The notes under the pieces are model-generated. The model saw nothing but the letters and a program-made list of their open reading frames with translations, searched no databases and was not told the DNA's origin. A stretch of 64,000 bases of DNA from Mikania micrantha (taxonomy: Eukaryota > Streptophyta > Magnoliopsida > Asterales > Asteraceae), in the NCBI GenBank assembly GCA_009363875.1, contig CM018696.1, positions 90,294,215 to 90,358,214 on the forward strand. Reading direction: 5' to 3'. This document shows positions 12,512 to 23,000 of this stretch, in pieces (position 1 is the first letter of the stretch; every line of letters starts with the position of its first letter). The translations under genes were made by a program, and so were the position numbers.

Positions 12512-13342
12512 CTAGATTATTACCCCGTGTATTACACGGACTGAATATAAAATATTAAATAATTATTAATAAAAATTTAAATTTTTTGTTGTAAATTAAT
12601 TAAATTACATATTAATGAGTATTTTAACTCATAAAATAATAATTAAGATTTTCAATAACTAAAGAATAATATGTAACATACTTGTTTTGTAAGAATAAAA
12701 ATTCTTACACCAAATGATGTTAAAAGTTCATTTACTTTTCTCTCAAAAACTAATTGATACAAATCAAGGAGATAATTTACAAATTATATAATTATTAAAG
12801 TTAGAAGACTTAATTTGAAAATATCATTAAACATTAATAACTAAAGTTTATTTTTTCCTAACATTTTTATAATTTTTGGTTTGAAGTAAATATTTTTTAA
12901 GCACTCCGTTAAAAAAACATCATTTGTTTATAAAATTCCATTATTTGTAAACATTATTTATGGTTTATTTTATTTTTTTAAAAAATTGATTTTTTATTGA
13001 ACTTTTATTTTATAAAAATACTACCATAAAATATTTTTCTTACTTTTATAAATTTTTTTAGAAAATATCATATTTTATAAAATTTTTAAGTGTGTTTTTT
13101 TAATAAAAATATTTTATTTTTAATTTATTAAAAAACTATTTTCTTGCATGAAAAAGACAAATAATATTGTTATATATTAATATTATTATAATTATAAGTA
13201 TTTAATATGAGAGAATGTAATTAATTAAAAATTAATAGGATAGAAAATTGAATAAGTTGGTAAAAAAATGACAAGTGGCAATAAACACATGAGAAGTTAA
13301 CAAGTGTCAAAATTTTAATTTTTGTTTATTAGAATAGAAAGA
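12512..13342 (-). mobile_element. Non-autonomous Helitron
   Basis: Plus-strand ctagattattaccccgtg and tattacacgg give on the minus strand a CCGTGTAATACACGG hairpin ten bases before a terminal CTAG, with host T outside. The far end on the minus strand starts TCTTTCTATTCTAATAAAC and continues with TTTTGACACTTGT. No coding content. Confidence 0.65.
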
Positions 13343-14512
13343 TTATAAAATAGGTTGATCAACACAAAATATATTTTTTATTTTTATTAAAAGAAACATT
13401 CTAAATCTTTTGATCAAATAATTAGTGGCTTAGATTGATTTATTGTTGCTTTTGAAACCAAAGGAAAGTGTTTATGTTAGAATAGCAAAAGAGGGAATTT
13501 GGTACAAATTTTGTCATTTCATATTTTACAATACAATAAGTTATGGGTATACAAAGTGTCGTTGTTACAACTTTTAATATCACCATTATATAAATTGATA
13601 AAATTATAGTTTTTGATGTTAACATATTCTAAATGATATAATAACATATAACAAAATATATAATCATAATATAAAAATATAATATCAACGCATTTTATAA
13701 ATATTAACTTTTGTATAATACAACTTATTAAAACCTTTTAAAGATGTGACTTTTTTTTTTGCATTATGCAATGCTATATTTATATTGAAAATGATTAAAT
13801 CCTTCATTTTATGATGTATTTTTTAAAAATAAATTATATAAAAGTGATTTGAGTTTGAAAAAATTGGTTTAACTTTAAAAAGTTAATTGATTGCGGAAAA
13901 TTCTTACTTTTACCATTTTCAACAATTAATGCTTATGTACACATGTTGTTATTTTAGTGGTTCCTAATTTTTTATAAAAACTTTACTTTACTTTATACCC
14001 GAATTTACACAAATACATATATCATTATTCAAATGTGAACTAGGAACAAATTATTCAATGAAATTTAAATCAATTGGTTGGGACGAGACAATCTTAAAGA
14101 TTTTCCAATATAAAGTTTATTGGTAGAGGTCTTACTTTTACAACATGTTCCAAGTAAGTCATAGGTTTTACCACAATAGGTTTTCGAACGGCAGGCTTCC
14201 TTTGAAATTGTAGGTGAGCCAGGTCAATAGCATTGCTTGCGTTTCACACGGGCGCGGGTGACGTTTCATCATTGAGTTCACTCAGTTGACTAGGCTTAGA
14301 ATGTAATTGTTCGCCGTTCAGTAAATTAATTCAATTTTTGAATTTGAACATACTTTAATCTTTGTGATATCTAATACTGTGATCGTAGTCACATGTATTT
14401 TACACCAACGTTTATAAATGCACAACATACATGTGAAAATAATCACGTTTCTCATGCGATGACATCAAAAGCTGTGCGATCAATTATCACATACATGAAT
14501 TATTCTTTTAGT
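13343..14512. other. Intergenic, no gene seen
   Basis: AT-rich DNA. A less AT-rich part at about 14160-14310 (ttttcgaacggcaggcttcc, gcgggtgacgtttcatc) may be a repeat fragment, but I could not assign it. No exon was recognised. Confidence 0.4.
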
Positions 14513-14526
14513 GATCCCACTTAACC

Positions 14527-14804
14527 ACCAATGTTGTCTTGTCCTAGTGGTAAGAAGTAGGTATGAGAAAGTGATAGAAGACCCAGGTCCTGCGTTCGAT
14601 TCTTGATCCCACCCGATTTTACCAACCTTCCACCGTCATGCCTTTAGGCGGGTGCTTGAGTCGGGTATTCCCCGGGAATTAGTTGCTGGTGGGCTAGGGG
14701 CTCCGTTCGGCTGGACTAGTGGCCAGCTTTGGCATCCTTTAGCCATTAAGGGTCGCGTACGAAACACCTGACAGTTGATTAGTTGGCTGTTAAAAAAACA
14801 AAGC
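14527..14804 (+). mobile_element. tRNA-derived SINE with perfect 14-bp target duplication
   Basis: Near the 5' end tagtggtaagaag fits a Pol III A box and gcgttcgattc fits a B box. A tRNA-unrelated body of about 200 bp follows (ttaggcgggtgcttgagtcg, gccagctttggcatcc) and a short A-rich tail. The element is flanked by gatcccacttaacc at 14513-14526 and 14805-14818. It landed just upstream of the foldback locus at 14981-15312. Confidence 0.85.
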
Positions 14805-14980
14805 GATCCCACTTAACCTCCCCACCCCATAAAAGTGTGCCATTTTCTTCATGGTGCACAACACCACTCTCTTTTTTGTCCAATTCACATCTAAGCACTT
14901 TTATCAATTTCTTCTTGTTTTTTTTTTGTTTGTGGGTTTAAGTGGTGTCCAATACTCCAATGTAGTTGTTATTAGTTATC

Positions 14981-15312
14981 TTTGGGTGACTTGAAAGGAA
15001 GAAGATCATGGGCTTGCATTTGATTGCTTCTTTAAAGACTCTTTTGGCCTTGGATTCCATCTTTTCTGAACCAAGTCATTAACTTCTGAGTCAAATATAT
15101 GTTTATTGGTCATTCTGTTTTCATCATATCCAATTTTGTGAGACTTGAGTAAGAGGCATATGCTCTAAATGAAGAAAGAAGTACACAAAGGTATATATGA
15201 CATAGAAATTGATGGCATGATTCAGAAAATCATGGACTTTGAGGCCAATAAGTCTTTAAAGATGCAATTCGGTGTGAGCCCATGATTTTCTTCGTTTCAA
15301 GATGGTGTGCAC
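14981..15312 (+). ncRNA. Candidate small-RNA hairpin locus (long imperfect foldback)
   Basis: The arm 14988-15102 and the reverse complement of 15191-15308 align without large gaps over about 110 bases at roughly three quarters identity. Shared blocks include gatcatgggct against aatcatgggct, atctttaaagact against ttctttaaagact, and the ttttctgaa region. The loop is about 90 bases. A single-stranded transcript would fold into one long bulged stem, as pre-miRNAs of the long-stem type do. Bulges and mismatches spread along the whole stem suggest an old structure rather than a fresh inverted duplication. I do not recognise a conserved plant miRNA in it. Short frames inside (for example ATG at 15009) are probably incidental. 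Plus orientation is assumed, since either strand would fold. Confidence 0.55.
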
Positions 15313-16200
15313 AAAAGCATCAATGTTTTCATTTTTATTTTAATCCTTTTTATTTTTATTGTACCCTTGATGTTGATTATGTAGTGTTTGTTTGTGAGAA
15401 TGTCTCTTGTAACTGCTGTTAAGTTCTTATAAATCATAATGAATAATAATTATTTCTATGTAAATATGTCAAATGTGTCATATATAACTTTTTATTGTGA
15501 ATATATATGAATAACACGTTACACTAGACTTTGTTATACGTTGGCATTTTTTTTCACCATGACACAACCCTCTAAATTCATTATATTTCAATGTTCTCGT
15601 AAATATGACATAATGAAATGTAATTTAGAATTTTATGAATAGGGACGCAAGGAAATTATCAATCTATTATTGTTATTATTAGTTATGTTTTTAAATAATC
15701 AACTTAAATAAAAAATAATTATTTGTTCTTTTGGTTAAATTCTTGTTAGAATGTTAGCCCCTTCTTTTAATAAAATTTTGGCCGTTCAAAAAATAAAAAT
15801 CAAAAATAATTGAAGTTAGTTAAGGGTGATAATTGACAATTCTTCATCGCACTCCATTTGATTCTCATTGTCATTTTTCACTCAAAAGTTGAGCTGTGTT
15901 GTGAAGATTCCCAAACTTTGCACAAAACTGTCAATTATTCGTATTTCCTACTAGGAAATTTTGATATTGCTATATATAATTACTAGTAGTGTATAGTATT
16001 AGGTAATTATATATATAAAATAATATGCATAGTAAAATAGTGAATAACACACATATATATAGAGTTTGTATCATGTGAAACCTAATCTTATAAGATAAAA
16101 CTTTTAAACTCTATATGAGTCGTTCATTTGAAATATTGAAAATAAACATGTGGTCCATATTAACATACATTAAAATTGGTTTGTTTATTCAAAACCTAAT
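15313..16200. other. Intergenic; one possible retroposon tail
   Basis: AT-rich DNA without exons. At 15779-15793 ggccgttcaaaaaa matches the tail of the minimal retroposons at 8310-8362 and 18187-18230, but a target duplication is not clear here. Confidence 0.4.
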
Positions 16201-16209
16201 TTTATATTC

Positions 16210-16633
16210 AGGTTTAATGCAGGCGTCTGTTCCATATAATGACGTTTTAATAATTTAGACTTGTACCACCAGAAGTTTTTTTTAACTTTGAAATAATAAA
16301 CATAGTTGATAGTATTAAATTTGAGAGATTTGCTTATAAATTTTGTTTTTATTAAATTTGAGAGATTTCCTTAAAAATTTGGGTTTTTGTTTTAATTAAA
16401 CAATTGTTGCACGTGACTATGTGAGAAAGATTTTGAGAGTATTTTTTTCTAATATTTTTGTAACATATTTGTGAGGATTTTGTATAATTTTATGTTTTTA
16501 TGAAAAATTGTATATAATTCATGATGAGATTTTGATTTTGCTATGCAACATATGTTTTTGCAAATGATATATAATACCATTCTCGGAAGTCACCTGTGAT
16601 AACCCGCCGCAACGAGCGTAGAGTTAAACCTAG
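16210..16633 (+). mobile_element. Helitron-like element, copy 1
   Basis: The right end gataacccgccgcaacgagc, then gtagagttaaacctag followed by host T, has the layout of a plus-strand Helitron 3' end. Upstream sequence (tgacgttttaata, taaatttgagagatt, gtgaggattttgtat) recurs in the next copy at about 16750-17086. The 5' end could not be placed exactly. Confidence 0.55.
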
Positions 16634-16749
16634 TTATATAATTATTATATAATTAAAATACATGAAAAATGATAGTAATAATATTATTATTATATAGTGA
16701 GTGGTCATATTTTTTATTATATTATATAACATATATATATATTATATTA

Positions 16750-17086
16750 TTTAAGTGTCCGATCCATTTAATGACGTTTTGAAAATTTAAACTTAGATTA
16801 TCATAAGTTTTTTAACTTTAAAATTAGTTAGTAAACAGAGATAAGGCCATAAAGATGTTAAATTTGAGAGATTTTCTTAAATATTTAGGTTTTTCTTTTA
16901 ATTAAAACGATTGGTTGTCGGTGAGACGGATTTTGTGAGTAATTGTTATTTTTATAACATACTTGTGAGGATTTTGTATGATTTAATGTTTTTATGAAAA
17001 TTTTCTATATAATTCGTGATAAAAGACTTGATTCTAGGGAGTGTACCATGATAACCCGCCGCAACGCGTGGGGAGGATAAACCTAT
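16750..17086 (+). mobile_element. Helitron-like element, copy 2
   Basis: It repeats the body of the preceding copy in the same orientation and ends with gataacccgccgcaacgcgt, then ggataaacctat, a decayed version of the same 3' end. Confidence 0.5.
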
Positions 17087-17243
17087 TTCTTATGATATGG
17101 TGGTGCCTAAATGGCTAAATCTACATTTTCACATATGACAAAGCTATGGTCAAAGTTATTGTAAGCAAGTTTAATTCGCATTTAGAACAATTTTTTTAGG
17201 CTACCGACCCGTTTGTTTGTGGCCGCGTTTTATATGGTCATAT

Positions 17244-17850
17244 CGGGAATTTTTTTAAATAGGGTTAATTATAAAAATATGGTTACAATGGGTGTTGGAA
17301 TTTATTTTTCTTTCACAAATGGGTCTGCCTCCATTAGTAGTGGCGTTTTTAGAGGAGAGAGAGTAAGAGAATGCAGGGTGTCAGGTCATTCACGCATTTT
17401 CACCTAAAACTCCACTGCTAGTGGCGTTTTCAGTACATCAGTACCGTACCCTCAAGTTAAATGCCACTGCTAGTGGCGTTTTCACCTTAAATGCCACTGC
17501 TAGTGGCGTTTTCAGCAATCTACCGTACCCTCACATGAAAACTCACCTTTTGAGTCATTCACGCATTTTCACCTAAAACTCCACTAGCAGTGGCATTTAA
17601 GGTGAAAACGCCACTAGCAGTGGCATTTAACTTGAGTGTACGGTACTGATGTACTGAAAACGCCACTAGCAGTGGAGTTTTAGGTGAAAATGTGTGAATG
17701 ACCTGACACCCTGCATTCTCTTACTCTCTCTCCTCTAAAAACGCCACTACTAATGGAGGTAAACCCATTTGTGAAAAAAATAAATTCCAACACCCATTGT
17801 AACCATATTTTTATAATGAACCCTATTTTTAAAAAAAATTCTCATCTCGG
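17244..17850. repeat. 0.6 kb palindromic foldback element
   Basis: The left arm, about 17244-17504, pairs with the right arm, about 17580-17850, almost base for base (agggttaattataaaaat against the reverse of atttttataatgaaccct; shared gaatgcagggtgtcaggtc). Inside each arm are two to three copies of a small palindromic unit of the type gccactgctagtggcgtttt. The unpaired centre, about 17505-17580, contains a further partial unit. A read-through transcript would form a near-perfect dsRNA of about 260 bp. No protein signal. Confidence 0.85.
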
Positions 17851-18186
17851 TTAGTCGTTTATTGAGGAGACATGGGAGTTTATCACGTAGCTGAGTTCAC
17901 ACGGTAATAAAAAAATCTATTGTCTATGATATAAGCTTATAAAATACATGAGAAAAGTTCAAAAATTTTATTAAGAACAACTCTTTGTTCAATTTCGGAA
18001 AAAAAATACTGTTTTATTTTTCAGTGATTACTTTGAATGTTAAAAAAACTTTTAATATAACAAAATCGTAGAATCTTGTGACTAAACTCACGTCTTGTCA
18101 TTTTTCAATCTATAACAAGATAGTGTTAGTTTAATGTTGCTCCTTTGAGGTTAGATTTAGAGTCATGTCAACGACAAAATTTATGA

Positions 18187-18230
18187 TTTTTTTAGTTTTT
18201 TTTTTTTGAACGGCTTATATTTTTTTAGTT
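18187..18230 (-). mobile_element. Minimal retroposon insert with 12-bp target duplication
   Basis: The 12-mer atttttttagtt occurs at 18187-18198 and 18219-18230. Between them are 20 bases, which on the minus strand read ATAAGCCGTTC plus nine A. This is the same core as the insert at 8310-8362. Confidence 0.6.
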
Positions 18231-18231
18231 A

Positions 18232-18602
18232 GGGAGTGTTCAAAAAAAATCCGTATCTGAATCCGAAATATCCGAAAAAATCGGATATCCGAAAGTTCGG
18301 ATATCCGGAATTTCGGATTCGGATACCTGTTTTGAAAATTTTCAGATAGTTCGGATATCCGATATCCGAAATAGTTTTTTATTTCGGATATTTTTTCGGA
18401 TATTCGGATATTTTTTTCGGATAATTTTTCGGATATTCGAATATTTTTCGGATATTTCGGATAATTTTAAGATATTTTTCGGATATCTGGATAGTTTTCG
18501 GATATCTGAATAATTTTCGGATATTTGGATATCTGAAATATATATTTTTTAATTTTTTATTTTTTTTTTCCTGATTTCGGATATCCGAAAATGAACACCC
18601 TT
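18232..18602. mobile_element. MITE-like element filled with cggatat words
   Basis: The ends gggagtgttca and, inverted, agggtgttca form a short terminal inverted repeat. The interior is an irregular tandem of tcggatatccgaa, cggatatttttcggat and similar words, many self-complementary. The element at 53788-54197 has the same ends (ggggtgttcattcg, tgaacacccct) but a different word (aaccgaattcggtt). Confidence 0.6.
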
Positions 18603-19421
18603 AGCTGTGTGAGTTGCTTCTCTAAAGAGACGTACACTTTAAAACTCTTTGAAAATGGATATTTTTAAAAAGTATATAATAAAAATTAGTATGTGTACTT
18701 AAAAATTTAAAACATACTAAAAATTATTTGTTAAAATATTTAGAAACAATACATGAGAAAATAAACTAGTGTTATTTAGCTAAGGGTGCTCAAATGTTCG
18801 AATATAATTTTATTCAGTTTTGAAATTTTTTGCCTATAAACCTAACAAATCCAAATTAAAGAGATGTATACCCGAAATGAATTCAACCAATTTCAATTTG
18901 TATCGATTTATACCGGATGAATGAGATGATTTAGGAAGATGACGATACATACAAGATAAAGTGACAAAGTTTTAAGGGATATGAATTCAACACTACAACA
19001 ATCAAATAAGTGGTTTCATTGTTGAAATTGTGATGAGCGAGACGTTGGCAAAGGATGCTAAATGGAACTGCATATTTTCTTATAACACGACATAACAAGT
19101 TAGGAGACACCTGACAAAGTGACACTCCATTTTGGAGTTGCAAACTTCAACACGGAATAAGACGTCGTTGTCAAACAAATACACTTATGATCAAACGTCT
19201 AACAAACCGTGACGTCCACATGGTAAAAAAAAACAACAAAGGAACGAAGGATGCAATCTTTTACCATCAACGAACTACAAAGAATCCGCTAGAGAGCATA
19301 CCAGAGTCGATAAAAAATTTGTCAATATGCAATAACAAACATAATACAACAATAACCTAAAATTGTTGTGAACTTCAACTAATCACATGTTTTAAATTAC
19401 CAATAAGACGAATAAGATGAA
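18603..19421. other. Intergenic, no gene seen
   Basis: AT-rich sequence with no exon, RNA gene or defined element that I could support. Confidence 0.4.
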
Positions 19422-20409
19422 TCTTTCTACTATAATAAAAAAAAATGTTATTTTGTCACTTGTCATAACATTCATAATCTGTTGTCATATGATGATTAAT
19501 AAGACAATCACATTTATTAAGTGCAGTTAATTTAATTGATTGATTTTTATCAATACAATAAATTATTCAAATTTTCAAATAAATCAATATTTCTACCATG
19601 GGAAAAGATAAAATGAAAACCACATCTCAATGAGAAAACCGCGAAAACCATCCAAAAATCACGTAAAAAGAACGTATTTTTTTTGAAACTTTTTTTACAT
19701 GTTTGTAACACTATTGGACACATTTAAAAAAAAAAATAAAAAAAAGGCCGACCAAATATTTTTAAAAAAAAATTTATAAACCCACGTAAAACCTACGTAA
19801 CAAAACGTAAAAATAAAAAAAATTTTACGTTTTGTTACGTAGGTTTTACGTGGGTTTATAAATTTTTTTTTTAAAAAAATATTTGGTCTGTGTTTTTTTG
19901 ATTTTTTTTATAAAAATGTGTAAAACAGTGTTACAAACATGTAAAAAAAATTTCAAAAAAAAAACGTTTTTTTTACGTGATTTTTGCATGGTTTTCACGG
20001 TTTTCACGGTTTTCTCATTGAGATGTGGTTTTCATTTTAACCATACCCTTTCTACCATTTATTAAAAATATTAATTTAGCTCATTAATTATTAGTTGTTT
20101 CAATATTTAGCTACCAAACATGTTGACAATAAATACACAATTTGCTTCTATTTACACATACTGGGTGGGTTTGCACTTAAACCATCCAATATTTACATAT
20201 GGTCAATTATATGTAGTAAGATTATAAACAGAACACAAAAATGTTGTATATAAAAAAAGGATTCAACAATTTATTAAATTTTGCTGTAATTTTTCATAGT
20301 AACTTATTTTATGTTACAATATGTAATGTTAGTTATTTAAATTATTGCATTTTTGTTAATTTTTCGTATTTGTTATTCAACATGTGTATTACACGGGTTT
20401 ATAACCTAT
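19422..20409 (+). mobile_element. Helitron-like element carrying a nested foldback
   Basis: The 5' end TCTTTCTACTATAATAAAA and the following ttgtcacttgtcataac match the 5' ends of the minus-strand Helitrons in this window. The 3' end is tgtgtattacacgggtttat then aacctat, with CTAT where CTAG is expected. The middle is occupied by a separate inverted-repeat element (19600-20046). Confidence 0.5.
19600..20046. mobile_element. Foldback MITE nested in the Helitron
   Basis: The ends taaaatgaaaaccacatctc and gagatgtggttttcatttta are inverted repeats, and the inverted similarity continues to the centre near 19813 (cctacgtaacaaaacgt / acgttttgttacgtagg). The element is thus one hairpin with arms of about 200 bp. 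An open frame reported inside it is not coding. Confidence 0.8.
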
Positions 20410-20583
20410 TACATATTATATAAAAAAAACATAATGTGTAACAACTAACAAGGTGTGTTTTTTTAGTTTTGAAATAATTAAAATATGTTTTATGATTTCT
20501 CTTTTTAAATTTATAATTGTTATAATCTATAGCATGCTAATGTGTGCGACTTGTAGTTGACGACATTAGCTGTTTATGTGATA

Positions 20584-21006
20584 CTAGGTTATAGACCCGT
20601 GTAGTACACGGGTTTGCGAATAAAAAATAATGGGATTTTATAATTATGTCTTCATGAATTTATGTAATTAAAATAATTTTATTGTATCTTTTTAAATTTA
20701 CATGATTATATTAATACTAATAATATTTGTTATACCTTTTTTTATACAGAAAAACTTTAAAGATAAAAATTTATTTTATAAAAAAATAAAAAATTTATTT
20801 TTATAATTTAATTATATTATTTACTAAGTTAAATAAAACTATTAATATTTAATAGGATATAGAAGATAAAAAAAGACAAAATTTAATAAAAACACGACAT
20901 ATAAATATTTATGATGAGAGAGATGTGGGAAAAAAATCTTTAAGTGGCATAAAATGTTGACAAGTAGCATATCAAAACATTTATTTATTATATAGTATAG
21001 TATAGA
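20584..21006 (-). mobile_element. Non-autonomous Helitron
   Basis: Plus-strand ctaggttatagacccgtg followed by tagtacacggg gives, inverted, a hairpin of the type CCCGTGTACTACACGGG and a CTAG end. The far end on the minus strand reads TCTATACTATACTATATAAT. It abuts a microsatellite. Confidence 0.65.
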
Positions 21007-21056
21007 TATAGATATAGATATAGATATAGATATAGATATAGATATAGATATAGATG
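20998..21056. repeat. (GATATA)n microsatellite
   Basis: About nine consecutive copies of atagat begin at the Helitron end. The tract ends in gatgtgg. Confidence 0.9.
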
Positions 21057-22560
21057 TGGTAAAACAACCATCAAGCCTATTATGAGATGAAAATTCCTTA
21101 TTTCAATTTATTTATACTCTAAATGATATTTGAAAAAAAAAAAATTAAAAAGAAATATATAGCGAAACATTGAAGATCGTAAAAAGACGAATAGCGAATT
21201 GAGTTTTTTTTTTTCACTTAGTAAACAAATATAGTTGTTAAAAAAATTAGATTAAAATTTCATAAATAAAAATGTTTGAGCATTACCATTTTCAAAAGAA
21301 ACAATTTTATAGTAGTTATAAGCTAAACACATTATAATTTTAATCTTAAAAAAAGTAATGATTATATATTTATAATATAAAAATATATTTTTATTATAAT
21401 CTATCTACTTCAATAAAAAAGTATCGTGTCCTGTTGAAATATATTTTTCCTGCCTTTCTCTTTTTGAAAGTACTAATATTTTTTAGCAAATAAATTATAT
21501 AATTAAATATTAAAAATCTTCTAAATATAATAATGAATTATTTACTAAAACTTAAAAAACTATAAGAAAAATTCGTTCATATCTTATTTTAAAATATAAT
21601 TTTATAATTATTATATACTTAATATTTATTGTTATGTATAAGTTTTAGATATCAATAAATTTTGTTTTATCAAAAATTGATAAATCCTTACGTAAAATAT
21701 TGTTTATAACATTTCAGATTTTAAGTCACGTAATATATAGGTTTTTAAGTTAATTAAATATATATAATTTATAATAAAAGGGTAAAAATTTTGACACTTG
21801 TCATATTCTCAAACTACTATTATCACTTGTTACATTATTATTGTCCTTTGTCAATTACTTATCATTCCATTTATCTCATATTAAATAATCATATTGTCTC
21901 TCTAATTAAATAAAATTTTCGTCTTATTAGATAATTATAATAATAAAAACTAACATTATTTATATTTTTATAGTAAAACACACTTAATTTTTTTTTTATA
22001 AAATACGTCAAAATTTTCTAAAAATAAAATGTTTTTAGAGCAAGAAATATTTTATTTTCAAAAAAACAAAATTTATATAAAACACAAGTATCTTATAAAA
22101 TGATTTTACTAAAAATAAAATGAGTTTTAAACAATGAGAATTTTTATAAGCAAATTATGTTTTTTAATTTATTTAAATGATAGAGAAAGTAACACTTTTG
22201 GTCTATTATGTTTAACGCTTTTTTTAAATTGAGTTGTTTACCTTTAATTTATATAAAAGTTAATTTTTAATATAATACAAATTGAAGTTTTTAACGTCAG
22301 TTATTTTAAAGATATCAATTGTTACATATCATAAGGCCATGTATCATTTGTATAGTGATTAAAGCTTTTAATTATTTTTCTATTAATTAATATATTTATT
22401 AATATGCCAAAATATCAATTTATAATTGCTAAATTTTAATTATGAATTATTTAATATTTTAAATTATATCCGTGACACTTTTAATAACAAAGTATATAAA
22501 TATAAACATAGACCAACAAATATATATATATGCAAGTTATGACATGGATAAATCTAAAAC
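21057..22560. other. AT-rich spacer upstream of the helicase gene
   Basis: No exon was found. Words resembling Helitron bodies (ttgacacttgtcatattc at 21793) suggest decayed Helitron sequence, but I could not define ends. Confidence 0.4.
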
Positions 22561-22564
22561 CTGA

Positions 22565-22640
22565 TATAAATATAAACTATAAAATGAGACCATTTCATCT
22601 GAGCCCTAAATAGAAAGGCCCATCGCCATTTCTGTTCCTA
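22565..22640 (+). promoter_or_regulatory. Likely core promoter of the helicase gene
   Basis: A TATA-like tataaatataaac (22565-22577) lies about 40 bp before gagccctaaatagaaaggcc. The aggcccat core at 22616-22623 matches the site II type element (TGGGCY inverted) common in plant housekeeping promoters. The leader of roughly 370 bases to the ATG is inferred. A near-copy of 22604-22631 recurs in intron 4 of this gene at 24738-24765. Confidence 0.45.
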
Positions 22641-23000
22641 TCAAAAACCGATCAGTGCGTTCTTCGTTTTGTTTTTAGGTACAAATGCCAACTTTCTCCG
22701 TTTGAGTTCTTCAGATCTTTGCTTGTAATTTCATATTCAAATCCATATTGTTCAATCTCAATTCGCAAAACATTGGCTTATATTTTTTTACGCCATCGAT
22801 TTTGCCTTCAATTTGTTAGCAAAAACCAAACCCTCCCAATTTCCCCCCTCTGCTTCTAACCCACCATCAAATTCCAAGCTATTGTTGTGTACATATTCAT
22901 TATAACCCTCATCGGATTAGAGTTAGGTTTTTGGATCTGCGGCTAGTCGATCGATTAGTTTTCAGTTAGGGTGTAGGGAGATTACGGTAGACAGTTCGAA

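Noticed and set aside
15009..15281. Short peptides encoded in the hairpin arms (starts at 15009 and 15170)
   Set aside because: The frames are short and lie across the foldback; stem pairing explains the sequence better.
14981..15312. Known conserved miRNA in the long hairpin
   Set aside because: I compared the arms in memory with the common families (miR156 to miR408, miR482, miR827) and saw no match. It is reported as an unassigned candidate only.
22565..23000. A 5' UTR intron in the helicase gene (tttttaggtacaaatg at about 22675)
   Set aside because: A donor-acceptor pair could be drawn, but nothing in the sequence decides it without transcripts.
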